A stretch of DNA of 64,000 bases from Flavobacterium aquatile LMG 4008 = ATCC 11947 (GTDB taxonomy: Bacteria > Bacteroidota > Bacteroidia > Flavobacteriales > Flavobacteriaceae). Shown in pieces: positions 42,131 through 52,875 of this stretch (within the stretch, counting starts at the first letter, position 1; the number at the start of each line of letters is the position of its first letter). The notes beneath the pieces were generated by a model. That model saw only the letters and a list, made by a program, of their open reading frames with translations, ran no database searches and was not told the origin of the DNA. The DNA lies in contig NZ_JRHH01000002.1 of the NCBI RefSeq assembly GCF_000757385.1, positions 558,001 to 622,000 of the forward strand, given 5' to 3'. The position numbers and the translations under genes were made by a program.

Positions 42131-43372
42131 ATGGAAAATATTGCATTAATCGAATCATTCTCAGAGTTTAAAGACGATAAACTTATTGATCGAGTAACGC
42201 TTATGGCGATTTTAGAAGATGTGTTTAGAAATGCTTTAAAAAAGAAGTATGGTTCTGATGACAATTTTGATATTATCATAAATCCTGATAAAGGAGATAT
42301 GGAGATTTGGCAAAGACGTATCGTTGTAGCTGATGATGATTTAGATTTAGAGCACTTAGAAATCACACTTTCTGATGCAAGAAAAATTGAACCCGATTTT
42401 GAAATTGGTGAAGAAGTTTCAGAAGAAGTAAAGTTGATAGATTTAGGAAGAAGAGCTATTTTAGCATTACGTCAAAACTTAATTTCTAAAATACATGAGC
42501 ACGATAATACTAACTTGTACAAACAATTTAAAGATATTATTGGCGAAATTTATACAGCAGAAGTGCATCACGTTCGTCCAAGAGTTGTTATCTTGGTGGA
42601 TGATGAAGGAAACGAAATTGTGTTGCCAAAAGAAAAACAAATTCCGTCTGACTTTTTCCGTAAAGGAGATAACGTAAAAGGAATTATTGAAAGCGTTGAA
42701 TTAAAAGGAAATAAACCTCAAATTATTATGTCTAGAACTTCAGAAAAGTTTTTAGAAAAATTATTTGAACAAGAAATTCCAGAAGTTTTTGACGGTTTAA
42801 TTATGATTAAAAAAGTAGTAAGAATTCCAGGTGAAAAAGCTAAAGTAGCTGTAGATTCTTATGATGATAGAATTGATCCTGTTGGAGCTTGTGTTGGTAT
42901 GAAAGGTTCACGTATTCATGGAATTGTTCGTGAATTAGGAAACGAAAATATCGACGTAATTAATTACACAACCAATGCATCTTTATTAATAACAAGAGCA
43001 TTAAGCCCAGCAAAAGTATCTTCTGTGAAAATCAATGAAGAAACAATGCATGCTGAAGTTTTCTTGAAATTGGAAGAAGTTTCTAAAGCAATTGGTCGTG
43101 GTGGTCAAAACATTAAATTAGCAGGACAACTTACAGGTTACGAATTAGACGTAATTAGAGAAGGAAGTACTGCAGAAGATGATGATGTTGAATTAACAGA
43201 ATTCTCTGATGAAATCGATGGTTGGATTATTGACGAGTTTGCAAAAATTGGATTAGATACAGCAAGAAGTATTTTAAAACAAGACGTTGCCGATTTAGCA
43301 AGAAGAACCGATTTAGAAGAAGAAACTATACAAGAAGTAATGCGCATATTGAAAGAAGAGTTCGAGAACTAA
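42131..43372 (+). CDS. nusA: Transcription termination/antitermination factor NusA
   Basis: A 413-residue NusA. The N-terminal RNA polymerase-binding domain (residues 1-125) is followed by an S1 domain (about 135-200), KH1 and KH2 (about 230-345; GACVGMKGSRIHGIVRELGN, IGRGGQNIKLAGQLTG) and a short C-terminal helical region. It lacks the two full acidic repeats of E. coli NusA, as is usual outside Gammaproteobacteria. NusA modulates pausing and hairpin-dependent termination, which is relevant to the terminator-like hairpin in its own operon leader (41620-41645). Confidence 0.98.
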   Translation: MENIALIESFSEFKDDKLIDRVTLMAILEDVFRNALKKKYGSDDNFDIIINPDKGDMEIWQRRIVVADDDLDLEHLEITLSDARKIEPDFEIGEEVSEEVKLIDLGRRAILALRQNLISKIHEHDNTNLYKQFKDIIGEIYTAEVHHVRPRVVILVDDEGNEIVLPKEKQIPSDFFRKGDNVKGIIESVELKGNKPQIIMSRTSEKFLEKLFEQEIPEVFDGLIMIKKVVRIPGEKAKVAVDSYDDRIDPVGACVGMKGSRIHGIVRELGNENIDVINYTTNASLLITRALSPAKVSSVKINEETMHAEVFLKLEEVSKAIGRGGQNIKLAGQLTGYELDVIREGSTAEDDDVELTEFSDEIDGWIIDEFAKIGLDTARSILKQDVADLARRTDLEEETIQEVMRILKEEFEN

Positions 43373-43414
43373 TTTTTCAACCTAAATTAAAAAAAAGAAT
43401 TTATAAAAGATTTT

Positions 43415-46285
43415 ATGTCTGAAGAAAGAAATATTAGAATAAACAAAGTTTTAAGGGAATTAAACATTTCGTTAGAAAGAGCTGTCGATTATCTTAAGGA
43501 TAAAGGAATTGCAATAGATGCAAATCCAAACGCTAAGATATCCGACAAGGAGTTTGATATTCTACAAAATCAATTTGCTGGTGATAAAGGCAACAAAGAG
43601 GCGTCTAAAGGTGTTAGCGAAGAGATAAAAAAGGAAAAAGAAGCGCTTCGTCTTGAAAGAGAAAAAGAAATTGAAGACAAAAGAAAAGTAGAAGAAGAGC
43701 GTCAACGTCTTGAAGTTATCAAAGCTAAAGCTGTAGTGTCTGGCCCAAAACAAGTAGGTAAAATTGAACTGGATCCAAAACCAGGTGCTTCAAGTAAGAC
43801 AGAAGAAGTAAAAGCTCCAGAAGCCAAACCACAAGAAGTGAAAACTCCTGAGGTGAAAGCACCTGAAGTAAAAATACAAGAGGTTAAAGCTCCAGAAGTG
43901 AAAACTCCTGAAGTTAAAGCTCCAGAAGTAAAAGTTGAAGAGATTAAAGTTCCAGTGGCAGAAGTGAAAGCGCCAAAAGTGGTTGCAATTGAAACTCCTA
44001 AAGTGGAAACTAAAGCAGAAAATACTTCAGAAGTAGTTGAGGATGAAACACACACTACTCAATATCAAAATCTTTCTGGTCCAACATTAACAGGTCAAAA
44101 AATCGACTTATCGCAATTCAACAAACCTAAGAAAAAAGTTGAAACGCCAAAGATTAATAGCGGAAGTAAATTAAATCCAGATCCGAATAAAAATAAGAGA
44201 AAAAGAATCCCACCAAAACCAGGTGAAGCACGTCCAAATACAGGTGGAAATGCCGCAGGAGGAAATACTGGAGGTCCAAATAGACCAGCTGGTGGAAATA
44301 AATTTACAGCAAATAAACCTGGCGGTGGCGGTGGTTTCCAAAAAGGAAATCGTCCAGCTATTGTTCAAAAAGTCGAGCCTACTGAAGAGGAAGTTAAAAA
44401 CCAAATCAAAGAAACTCTTGAAAGACTTCAAGGTAAAGGTTCTAAATCTAAAGCTGCAAAATACAGAAGAGATAAAAGAGATACGCACCGTCAACGTTCA
44501 GATGATGAGCAAAAAGCAATCGATGAAGGAAGTAAAACTATCAAAGTAACAGAATTCGTTACTGTTGGTGAAGTTGCTACCATGATGGATGTGCCAATTA
44601 CAAAAGTGATTGGAACTTGTATGTCACTTGGAATAATGGTTACAATGAACCAGCGTTTAGATGCAGAAACATTGTCAATCGTTGCGGACGAGTTTGGATA
44701 TGAAGTAGAATTTATCACAACAGATTTAGAAGATTCTATTGATGTTGTCGTAGATAGAGAAGAAGATTTAATTACTCGTGCACCAATCGTTACCGTTATG
44801 GGTCACGTAGATCACGGTAAAACATCGTTACTTGATAATATCCGTAAAGAAAATGTAATCGCTGGAGAATCTGGAGGAATTACGCAACATATCGGAGCTT
44901 ACGGAGTAACTCTTGATGGTGGACAAAAAATAACTTTCCTTGATACACCAGGTCACGAGGCGTTTACCGCAATGCGTGCACGTGGAGCTCAAGTTACAGA
45001 TATTGCAATTATTGTAATCGCTGCGGACGATGACATCATGCCTCAAACAAAAGAAGCAATTTCTCACGCTCAGGCGGCAAATGTTCCTATGATATTTGCA
45101 ATTAACAAAATTGATAAACAAGGTGCTAATCCTGAAAAAATCAAGGAGAAATTAGCCGGAATGAATTTACTTGTTGAAGATTGGGGTGGAAAATATCAAT
45201 CACATGATATTTCTGCAAAATCTGGAATTGGAGTAAAAGAACTATTAGAAAAAGTATTGCTTGAAGCTGAAATTTTAGACCTAAAAGCTAACCCAAATAA
45301 ACCAGCTGTTGGTACGGTTGTAGAAGCTCAACTTGATAAAGGTAGAGGATATATTTCTACAATATTAGTACAATCTGGGACATTAAAAATTGGAGATTAC
45401 GTTCTTGCTGGAAAAAACCATGGTAAGGTTAAAGCAATGCACGATGAGCGTGGAAATAATATTACAGAAGCTGGACCATCAACACCAATATCTATTTTAG
45501 GATTGGATGGTGCGTCAACTGCTGGAGATAAATTCAACGTTTTTGAAGACGAAAGAGAAGCCAAACAAATTGCTGCCAAACGTACTCAGTTAATGCGTGA
45601 ACAATCGGTAAGAACACAGCGTCACATTACTCTTGCAGAGATTGGTCGTCGTATCGCTCTTGGACAATTTAAAGAACTTAATATTATCCTTAAAGGAGAT
45701 GTTGATGGTTCGGTTGAAGCACTTTCGAGTGAATTCACAAAATTATCGACAGAAGAAATTCAGATTAATATTATACATAAAGGAGTTGGAGCAATTACAG
45801 AAACCGACGTTATGTTGGCATCTGCGTCAGACGCAATTATCATCGGATTTAACGTTCGTCCTGCCGGAAGTGCTCGTCAATTAGCTATGAAAGAAGAAAT
45901 TGATATTAGAAATTACTCTATTATTTATGACGCTATCAACGACTTAAAAGATGCGATGGAAGGAATGCTTTCTCCAGAAATGAAGGAAGAAATTACTGGA
46001 ACTGCCGAAATTCGTGAAACATTCAAGATTTCAAAAGTGGGTACAATTGCTGGATGTATGGTTACAGATGGTAAAATATTCAGAAACTCTAAAATACGTT
46101 TAATCCGTGAAGGAGTTGTAATTTTCACTGGAGAATTATCTACACTAAAACGTTTTAAAGACGATGTAAAAGAAGTTTCAAAAGGATACGATTGTGGTAT
46201 TCAATTAAAGAATTACAACGAAATAGAGCAATTAGATATTATCGAAGCGTTCCAAGAAGTAGAAGTAAAGAAAAAGTTGAAATAA
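43415..46285 (+). CDS. infB: Translation initiation factor IF-2
   Basis: A 956-residue IF-2 that brings initiator tRNA to the 30S subunit. Residues 1-60 form an IF2-N helical module. Residues about 125-190 are a low-complexity stretch of near-tandem [10 protein letters not shown] units. A Gly/Asn-rich and basic linker follows ([20 protein letters not shown]). The GTPase domain has G1 [15 protein letters not shown]2 [13 protein letters not shown]3 [10 protein letters not shown] and G4 INKIDK, then domains II-IV end at EVEVKKKLK. It is the last gene of rimP-nusA-infB, closed by a terminator at 46298. Confidence 0.98.
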   Translation: MSEERNIRINKVLRELNISLERAVDYLKDKGIAIDANPNAKISDKEFDILQNQFAGDKGNKEASKGVSEEIKKEKEALRLEREKEIEDKRKVEEERQRLEVIKAKAVVSGPKQVGKIELDPKPGASSKTEEVKAPEAKPQEVKTPEVKAPEVKIQEVKAPEVKTPEVKAPEVKVEEIKVPVAEVKAPKVVAIETPKVETKAENTSEVVEDETHTTQYQNLSGPTLTGQKIDLSQFNKPKKKVETPKINSGSKLNPDPNKNKRKRIPPKPGEARPNTGGNAAGGNTGGPNRPAGGNKFTANKPGGGGGFQKGNRPAIVQKVEPTEEEVKNQIKETLERLQGKGSKSKAAKYRRDKRDTHRQRSDDEQKAIDEGSKTIKVTEFVTVGEVATMMDVPITKVIGTCMSLGIMVTMNQRLDAETLSIVADEFGYEVEFITTDLEDSIDVVVDREEDLITRAPIVTVMGHVDHGKTSLLDNIRKENVIAGESGGITQHIGAYGVTLDGGQKITFLDTPGHEAFTAMRARGAQVTDIAIIVIAADDDIMPQTKEAISHAQAANVPMIFAINKIDKQGANPEKIKEKLAGMNLLVEDWGGKYQSHDISAKSGIGVKELLEKVLLEAEILDLKANPNKPAVGTVVEAQLDKGRGYISTILVQSGTLKIGDYVLAGKNHGKVKAMHDERGNNITEAGPSTPISILGLDGASTAGDKFNVFEDEREAKQIAAKRTQLMREQSVRTQRHITLAEIGRRIALGQFKELNIILKGDVDGSVEALSSEFTKLSTEEIQINIIHKGVGAITETDVMLASASDAIIIGFNVRPAGSARQLAMKEEIDIRNYSIIYDAINDLKDAMEGMLSPEMKEEITGTAEIRETFKISKVGTIAGCMVTDGKIFRNSKIRLIREGVVIFTGELSTLKRFKDDVKEVSKGYDCGIQLKNYNEIEQLDIIEAFQEVEVKKKLK

Positions 46286-46297
46286 GAACAAATAAAA

Positions 46298-46322
46298 AAT
46301 CCCGAGAAATCGGGATTTTTTT
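46298..46322. terminator. Bidirectional terminator between infB and the SPOR gene
   Basis: AATCCCGA (46298-46305) pairs with TCGGGATT (46310-46317) over a GAAA loop, flanked by A-run and T-run, so it can stop transcription from both sides. Confidence 0.93.
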
Positions 46323-46710
46323 ATTTACTAGGTTTTATTAAAATTGAATTTGGATATTTTTTTCGAACTAAATTCAAATTTCGTTCAGCTTCAATTCTTG
46401 TTTTAAAATTACCAACGATAACTTTATAAGCCGGAGTACTAAAAATTATTGTAGCATCATAGTTTTTAAATTCTCTTTTAAAGTCAATCAATGCTTTTTT
46501 AGAACTCTCACTATTTCCATTAAAAATCTGTATTTTATATCTGTTATTGATTGTTATTGAGGAGTTTATTCTTCTTTTTTCGTTTAATAACTGCTCAAAA
46601 TTGTCATCTTGACTAACAGTGACGCTTTGTGCATTTACAGTTGAAAATGAATTTAAAATGATAAAAGTCAACAGTGAATAAATGACTCTTTTTTCCGATA
46701 AATAGTTCAT
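46321..46710 (-). CDS. Secreted SPOR-domain protein
   Basis: A 129-residue protein. The ATG at 46710 is used because the promoter box (46729-46736) overlaps the earlier in-frame codon at 46731. The signal peptide is SLLTFIILNSFSTVNAQ. Residues about 60-129 form a SPOR-like repeat pair: YKIQIFNGNSESSKKALIDF and YKVIVGNFKTRIEAERNLNL. SPOR domains bind denuded peptidoglycan strands, usually at division sites. It is monocistronic and convergent with infB. Confidence 0.85.
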   Translation of the reverse strand: MNYLSEKRVIYSLLTFIILNSFSTVNAQSVTVSQDDNFEQLLNEKRRINSSITINNRYKIQIFNGNSESSKKALIDFKREFKNYDATIIFSTPAYKVIVGNFKTRIEAERNLNLVRKKYPNSILIKPSK

Positions 46711-46728
46711 AATAGTTTGATTTATATG

Positions 46729-46736
46729 CAAATGTA
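46729..46736 (-). promoter_or_regulatory. -7 box for the SPOR gene
   Basis: TACATTTG on the minus strand (CAAATGTA on plus) fits TAnnTTTG, 19 bp before the ATG at 46710. Confidence 0.65.
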
Positions 46737-46812
46737 CTACTTCTTAAATTAACCAAAACACCTAATATTATTTAGAATTAATATAAATTAAGAATTAAGA
46801 TATATTTAAGGT

Positions 46813-46842
46813 TTTGAGAATAATTCTTAAGTCGTATTTTTG
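46813..46842 (+). promoter_or_regulatory. Promoter of the actABCDEF-coxBA operon
   Basis: TTTG (46813-46816), an 18-bp spacer and TATTTTTG (46835-46842) fit the consensus. The leader to the actA ATG at 46928 is about 80 nt. Confidence 0.75.
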
Positions 46843-46927
46843 TGCAAGTTTTTAAAAATGTACAATGTTTTTCTATAATTATTCAATAGAAAAAATCATA
46901 CCAAAATTGTCGATAATCATTAACTAT

Positions 46928-48277
46928 ATGAAAAAAGTGGGTAACCATAATTCGATTTCTAGGAATTTAATTCTAAGCTTAGCTTTAATGCTAACAATTT
47001 CCTTAACTTCATTTGCTCAAGATGCTGCGCCTGTAACGGCTGCTCCTGCTACTGATGTTGCTGCAACTCCAGCCGCTGCTCCTGCTGCCGGTGGTGATGC
47101 TGTAAAAGGTAAAGAACTTTTTAATGCCAATTGTGCTGCTTGTCACAAATTAGATGCTAAAGCAACTGGTCCTGCACTTCGCGGTGTAGCGAACAAGTAT
47201 GACATGGCTTGGATTTACAAATGGGTAAATAACAGTTCTGAACTAATTAAATCAGGTGATGCAAAAGCTGTAAAAATATTTGAAGAATACAATAAGTCTG
47301 TAATGACTGCGTTTCCTCAATTATCAACTGCAGATATTGATAACATTATCGCTTACACTTCAGAAGTTAAGCCAGAAGCTCCAACTGGAATGCAAATCAG
47401 TAATGGTGGTCTTCAAGCAAAAGACGAAAATTCAATTTCAAACAACGTAATTTTAGGGTTTTTAGTAACAGTAATGTTATTATTAATTGTGATGTTGTTC
47501 CTTGTTTATAACATGTTGAACAGAATTGCTGCTTCTAAAGGATTAGAGATTCCTAAAAAAGATAATTCTTTATTATCAGTTTGGAGAGCATTCGCAAGAA
47601 ATCAATTCTTGGTTTTAGTTTCTTCAATCTTTTTATTGCTTGCAAGTGGTTATTTTGTTTACGGATATTTATCTCAAATTGGTGTAGATCAAAACTACGC
47701 CCCAATTCAACCGATACATTTCTCTCATAGAATTCACGCTGGAAGTAATGGTGTTGATTGTAAATACTGTCACTCTGCGGCTCGTGTTAGTAAAAATGCT
47801 GGTATTCCTTCATTAAATGTTTGTATGAACTGTCATAAAAACATTGCTGAAGTTGCAGATACAACCGCGACACCAGAATACTCTAAAGCATTCTACGATG
47901 GAGAAATCCAAAAATTATATACTGCTGTTGGTTGGGATAAGTCAACTCAAAAATATACAGGAAAAACAAAACCAGTGAAATGGGTTCGTATTCATAACTT
48001 ACAGGATTTCGTTTACTTCAATCACTCACAACACGTTTCTGTTGCTGGAATTGAGTGTCAAAAATGTCACGGTGAAGTTCAAACGTATGAAATCCAAAAA
48101 CAATTCGCTCCATTAACAATGGGATGGTGTATCGATTGTCACCGTAAAACCGATGTTAAAATGGAAGGAAATGCTTACTACGATAAAATTCACAAAGAAC
48201 TTTCTAAAAAATACGGTGTAGACAAATTGACTGCTGCACAAATGGGAGGTTTAGAATGCGGTAAGTGTCACTATTAA
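46928..48277 (+). CDS. actA: Alternative complex III subunit A, multiheme cytochrome c
   Basis: A 449-residue protein. The ATG at 46928 gives a clear signal peptide (LILSLALMLTISLTSFAQ); the frame also has an ATG at 46865. After an Ala/Pro-rich linker, a mono-heme cytochrome c domain (CAACH near residue 69) is followed by two membrane segments (about 170-195 and 225-250) and a C-terminal pentaheme region with CKYCH, CMNCH, CQKCH, CIDCH and CGKCH. Alternative complex III oxidises menaquinol. The pentaheme part is the family norm; the sixth, N-terminal heme domain is an addition. It is first gene of the operon. Confidence 0.96.
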   Translation: MKKVGNHNSISRNLILSLALMLTISLTSFAQDAAPVTAAPATDVAATPAAAPAAGGDAVKGKELFNANCAACHKLDAKATGPALRGVANKYDMAWIYKWVNNSSELIKSGDAKAVKIFEEYNKSVMTAFPQLSTADIDNIIAYTSEVKPEAPTGMQISNGGLQAKDENSISNNVILGFLVTVMLLLIVMLFLVYNMLNRIAASKGLEIPKKDNSLLSVWRAFARNQFLVLVSSIFLLLASGYFVYGYLSQIGVDQNYAPIQPIHFSHRIHAGSNGVDCKYCHSAARVSKNAGIPSLNVCMNCHKNIAEVADTTATPEYSKAFYDGEIQKLYTAVGWDKSTQKYTGKTKPVKWVRIHNLQDFVYFNHSQHVSVAGIECQKCHGEVQTYEIQKQFAPLTMGWCIDCHRKTDVKMEGNAYYDKIHKELSKKYGVDKLTAAQMGGLECGKCHY

Positions 48278-48310
48278 TCAATTTATTAAGAAGCTAATAA
48301 TATATATACG

Positions 48311-51300
48311 ATGTCATCAAACAAAAAATACTGGAAAAGTGTTGAAGAACTAAACGAAAATAGTTCTATTGTTGAGACGCTTAAAAATAACGAATTTGTG
48401 GAAGCAATTCCAACAGATGAATTTTTAGGAGACGCAGCATCTTTGTCATCATCATCAACTACTCGTCGTGATTTTTTAAAATACGTTGGATTTAGTACAG
48501 CAGCAGCTACATTAGCAGCTTGTGAAGGTCCAGTGCATAAATCAATTCCTTACGTAGTACAACCAGAGCAAATTATTCCTGGTATTGCAGATTTTTATGC
48601 AACTACTATGTTTGACGGTTTTGATTTTGCCAATCTTTTAGTTAAAACTCGTGAAGGTCGTCCTATCAAAATAGACAACAACAAAATCGAAGGTGCAAAA
48701 TTTGCTGCAAATGCAAGAGTTCATGCTTCAGTTTTGTCATTGTATGATAGTATGCGTTTGAAATCACCAATGATTAATCAAAAAAACGCCAATTGGACTG
48801 AAGTAGATGCTAAAATTAAATCAAGTTTAGCTGATGCAAAAGCTAAAGGTGGTCAAGTAGTTTTATTGACTAACACATTAGCAAGTCCTTCAACTGAAAA
48901 ATTGATTGCAGATTTCTTAGCTAAAAATCCAAATTCAAAACATGTAATTTATGACGCTGTTTCAGAATCGGCTGCTTTAGATGCTTTCGAAACTGTTTAC
49001 GGTCAAAGAGCTCTTGTAGATTACGATTTTTCAAAAGCAAATACAATAGTTTCTATCGGTGCTGATTTCTTAGGTGATTGGCAAGGTGGAAGTTTTGATT
49101 CAGGTTATGCAAAAGGTAGAATTCCTCAAGCAGGAAAAATGTCTAAGCATATCCAATTTGAAGCAAACATGACTTTATCTGGTGCTGCTGCCGATAAAAG
49201 AGTTGCAATGTCTGTTGCAAATCAAAAGCAAGCATTAGTTAAAATATATAATGTAATAACTGGTTCTTCAATTGCATCTTCTTTAGGAAAAGAATTTGAT
49301 ACTGAAGTAACAAAAGCTGCAAAACAATTACAAGATGCAGGAAGTAAAGGTGTTTTAGTATCTGGAATTCAAGATAAAAACGCACAACTTTTAGTTATTG
49401 CAATCAATCAAGTTTTAGCAAGTGAGGCATTCTCAACTACTGGAGCAAGACAAATTAGAAAAGGATCAAACGAAAAAGTAGCTCAATTAATCGCTGATTT
49501 AAATGCTGGAACTGTTCACACATTAATCATGAGTGGCGTAAATCCAGTTTATACTTTAGCAAACAGTGAAGCATTTATATCTGGACTTAAAAAGACAAAA
49601 TTATCTGTTGCATTTTCTTTGAAAGAAGATGAAACAGCATCTATAACTACAATTGCTGCGGCTGTTCCTCATTATTTAGAATCTTGGAACGACCACAGTT
49701 TAACTGCAGGAACATATTCATTAACTCAACCAACAATTCGTCCATTATTCAATACGAAACAATTTCAAGATGTTTTATTGTCTTTAAATGGTGCTGGTGG
49801 TACTTTTTATGATTATTTAAAAGTAAATTCTGGAGCATTTGTTGCAGGAACTTCTTGGAATAAAGTAGTTCATGATGGTATTTTCGTTGGTGCGGCTTCT
49901 ACTGTTTCTGGTGGAACTGCTGATTATGCTTCGGCTGCTAATGCATTATCACAAGCAAAACCTGTCGCTGGATTTGAATTGGTTTTATATACTAAAACTG
50001 GTTTAGGTGATGGACAACAAGCAAATAACCCATGGTTACAAGAATTTCCAGATCCAATCACAAGAGTTTCTTGGGATAACTATTTAACTGTTTCTAAAGC
50101 TGATGCTGAAGAATTAAAATTAGGAAATGAAATCGTTGCTAATGGTGGTTTAAATGGTAGTTATGCAACAGTAAAAGTTGGAAAAACTGAACTTAAAGTG
50201 CCAGTTATTATTCAGCCAGGTCAAGCTAAAGGAACTGTTGGTTTATCTTTAGGATATGGTCGTAAAGCGGCTTTAAAAGAAGAAATGCAAGTAGGTGTTA
50301 ACGCTTACGTATTATATAATAATTTCGATAATGTTCAAGCTGCACAATTAGTAAAAGCTGATGGTGAACACGAATTTGCAAGTGTTCAATCTCAGAAAAC
50401 ATTAATGGGTAGAGGTGATATTGTTAAAGAAACTACATTAGCAGTTTACAAAGAGGCTAGTGCTAAAGGTGATATCAAAGCATTTAATGCTCCACCAATG
50501 GTATCTTTAGATCACAAAGAAGTAGAAGCTACAAAGGTGGATTTATGGGAGTCATTTGACCGTTCAGTAGGACATCACTTTAACCTTTCTATCGATTTAA
50601 ATGCTTGTACAGGTTGTGGAGCTTGTGTAATTGCTTGTCATGCAGAAAATAACGTACCAGTTGTTGGTAAAGACGAAGTAAGAAGAAGTCGTGATATGCA
50701 CTGGTTGCGTATTGACAGATATTATTCGTCAGAAGATACTTTCGCAGGTGATAATAAGAAAAAAGAAGAATTTGACGGTTTAACTGGAGATAAAGGTTCA
50801 TTAAGCGGATTTGGAGAAATGGAAGATCCATCAGATAATCCTCAAGTAGTTTTCCAACCAGTAATGTGTCAACACTGTAATCATGCACCTTGTGAAACAG
50901 TTTGCCCGGTTGCTGCAACATCTCACGGTCGTCAAGGTCAAAACCAAATGGCTTACAACAGATGTGTTGGAACTAGATATTGTGCAAACAACTGTCCTTA
51001 TAAAGTACGTCGTTTCAACTGGTTCTTATATAACAATAATGATGAATTTAATTTCCATATGAATGACGATTTAGGTCGTATGGTAATTAATCCAGATGTT
51101 AACGTTCGTTCTCGTGGAGTTATGGAAAAATGTTCATTGTGTATTCAAATGACGCAAAAAACAATTTTGACAGCTAAACGTGAAGGTAGAGAAGTAAAAG
51201 CAGATGAATTTGAAACAGCTTGTTCTGCAGCTTGTTCTTCTGGAGCCATGATTTTTGGTGATGTAAATAATACTGAAGATGCGGTTACAAAATTAGCAGC

Positions 51301-51382
51301 ATCAGATAGATCATACCATTTGTTAGAGCACGTTGGTACAAAACCAAACGTAGTTTATCAAGTAAAAGTTAGAAATGTATAA
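48311..51382 (+). CDS. actB: Alternative complex III subunit B (molybdopterin-oxidoreductase-like plus iron-sulfur domain)
   Basis: A 1023-residue periplasmic subunit. A Tat signal with lipobox is visible at about residues 53-75 (TTRRDFLKYVGFS, then LAAC), after an N-terminal cytoplasmic stretch. Residues about 80-720 resemble a molybdopterin oxidoreductase but serve structurally in this family. The C-terminal ferredoxin-like part carries four clusters' worth of Cys: CTGCGACVIACH (near 765), CQHCNHAPCETVCP, CVGTRYCANNCPY and CSLCIQM with CSAACSSG. It relays electrons from quinol toward the hemes of ActA and ActE. Confidence 0.97.
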   Translation: MSSNKKYWKSVEELNENSSIVETLKNNEFVEAIPTDEFLGDAASLSSSSTTRRDFLKYVGFSTAAATLAACEGPVHKSIPYVVQPEQIIPGIADFYATTMFDGFDFANLLVKTREGRPIKIDNNKIEGAKFAANARVHASVLSLYDSMRLKSPMINQKNANWTEVDAKIKSSLADAKAKGGQVVLLTNTLASPSTEKLIADFLAKNPNSKHVIYDAVSESAALDAFETVYGQRALVDYDFSKANTIVSIGADFLGDWQGGSFDSGYAKGRIPQAGKMSKHIQFEANMTLSGAAADKRVAMSVANQKQALVKIYNVITGSSIASSLGKEFDTEVTKAAKQLQDAGSKGVLVSGIQDKNAQLLVIAINQVLASEAFSTTGARQIRKGSNEKVAQLIADLNAGTVHTLIMSGVNPVYTLANSEAFISGLKKTKLSVAFSLKEDETASITTIAAAVPHYLESWNDHSLTAGTYSLTQPTIRPLFNTKQFQDVLLSLNGAGGTFYDYLKVNSGAFVAGTSWNKVVHDGIFVGAASTVSGGTADYASAANALSQAKPVAGFELVLYTKTGLGDGQQANNPWLQEFPDPITRVSWDNYLTVSKADAEELKLGNEIVANGGLNGSYATVKVGKTELKVPVIIQPGQAKGTVGLSLGYGRKAALKEEMQVGVNAYVLYNNFDNVQAAQLVKADGEHEFASVQSQKTLMGRGDIVKETTLAVYKEASAKGDIKAFNAPPMVSLDHKEVEATKVDLWESFDRSVGHHFNLSIDLNACTGCGACVIACHAENNVPVVGKDEVRRSRDMHWLRIDRYYSSEDTFAGDNKKKEEFDGLTGDKGSLSGFGEMEDPSDNPQVVFQPVMCQHCNHAPCETVCPVAATSHGRQGQNQMAYNRCVGTRYCANNCPYKVRRFNWFLYNNNDEFNFHMNDDLGRMVINPDVNVRSRGVMEKCSLCIQMTQKTILTAKREGREVKADEFETACSAACSSGAMIFGDVNNTEDAVTKLAASDRSYHLLEHVGTKPNVVYQVKVRNV

Positions 51383-51457
51383 TAAGAACATATAGATAGA
51401 AATAATAGTTTTTCTGAGTAAAATCTAAAGTTAAAATCTAAAATTTAAAATTAAATT

Positions 51458-52867
51458 ATGTCGTCTCATTACGAAGCACCCATTAGAAAACCCTTAGTTA
51501 TAGGTGATAAAAGTTATCATGATATAACGGTAGATGTAGCTGCACCAGTTGAAGGTAGAGCAAATAAACAGTGGTGGACTGTATTTTCTATCGCATTAGC
51601 CGCTTTCCTTTGGGGAGTTGGTTGTATAATTTATACCATATCTACAGGTATTGGAACTTGGGGTTTAAATAAAACCGTTGGTTGGGCTTGGGATATCACT
51701 AACTTCGTTTGGTGGGTTGGTATCGGTCACGCCGGAACATTAATTTCTGCAGTATTATTGTTATTCCGTCAAAGATGGAGAATGGCAATTAACCGTTCTG
51801 CTGAAGCAATGACTATCTTCTCTGTAGTTCAAGCTGGATTGTTCCCAATAATTCACATGGGTCGACCTTGGTTAGCTTACTGGGTTGTGCCTATTCCAAA
51901 TCAATTAGGTTCTTTATGGGTGAATTTTAACTCACCTTTATTATGGGACGTATTCGCAATTTCAACATACCTTTCAGTATCATTAGTTTTCTGGTGGACT
52001 GGTTTATTACCTGATTTCGCAATGCTTAGAGACAGAGCTGTCACACCATTTACTAAAAGAGTTTATTCTATTTTGAGTTTTGGATGGAGCGGAAGAGCTA
52101 AAGATTGGCAACGTTTTGAAGAAGTTTCACTTGTATTAGCAGGTTTAGCAACTCCACTCGTACTTTCTGTACACACGATTGTATCTTTTGACTTCGCAAC
52201 TTCAGTAATTCCTGGATGGCATACTACTATTTTCCCTCCATATTTCGTTGCTGGAGCGGTTTTCTCTGGATTTGCAATGGTAAATACTTTACTTATCATC
52301 ATGAGAAAAGTATCTAACTTAGAAGCATATATCACAGTTCAACATATCGAATTAATGAATATTGTAATCATGATTACAGGTTCTATCGTTGGTGTTGCTT
52401 ATATCACAGAGTTATTCGTTGCTTGGTATTCTGGTGTAGAATACGAACAATATGCATTTTTAAATAGAGCAACTGGACCTTACTGGTGGGCATATTGGTC
52501 AATGATGACTTGTAATGTATTCTCTCCTCAGTTCATGTGGTTCAAAAAATTAAGAACTAGTATTATGTTCTCTTTCATCATCTCAATTGTGGTAAACATT
52601 GGAATGTGGTTTGAACGTTTTGTAATCATTGTAACATCATTACACAGAGATTACCTTCCGTCTTCATGGACAATGTTCTCTCCTACATTTGTTGATATTG
52701 GAATTTTTACAGGAACTATCGGATTCTTCTTCGTATTATTTTTATTGTATGCTAGAACATTCCCAGTAATTGCTCAAGCAGAGGTGAAAACTATTTTGAA
52801 ATCTTCGGGAGAAAATTATAAAAGACAAAGAGAACAAGAAGGACATAATCATTCAGAAAAACATTAA
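51458..52867 (+). CDS. actC: Alternative complex III subunit C, NrfD-like quinol-binding membrane subunit
   Basis: A 469-residue integral membrane protein with about ten segments, of the NrfD/PsrC family. Recognisable stretches are NKTVGWAWDITNFVWWVGIG, FPIIHMGRPWLAYWVVPIPN (conserved His near the quinol pocket), VLSVHTIVSFDFATSVIPGW and WYSGVEYEQYAFLNRATGPY. It provides the menaquinol oxidation site and may contribute to proton translocation. It ends in a His-containing tail (EQEGHNHSEKH). actD starts 8 bp after its stop. Confidence 0.97.
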   Translation: MSSHYEAPIRKPLVIGDKSYHDITVDVAAPVEGRANKQWWTVFSIALAAFLWGVGCIIYTISTGIGTWGLNKTVGWAWDITNFVWWVGIGHAGTLISAVLLLFRQRWRMAINRSAEAMTIFSVVQAGLFPIIHMGRPWLAYWVVPIPNQLGSLWVNFNSPLLWDVFAISTYLSVSLVFWWTGLLPDFAMLRDRAVTPFTKRVYSILSFGWSGRAKDWQRFEEVSLVLAGLATPLVLSVHTIVSFDFATSVIPGWHTTIFPPYFVAGAVFSGFAMVNTLLIIMRKVSNLEAYITVQHIELMNIVIMITGSIVGVAYITELFVAWYSGVEYEQYAFLNRATGPYWWAYWSMMTCNVFSPQFMWFKKLRTSIMFSFIISIVVNIGMWFERFVIIVTSLHRDYLPSSWTMFSPTFVDIGIFTGTIGFFFVLFLLYARTFPVIAQAEVKTILKSSGENYKRQREQEGHNHSEKH

Positions 52868-52875
52868 TATTTGTT

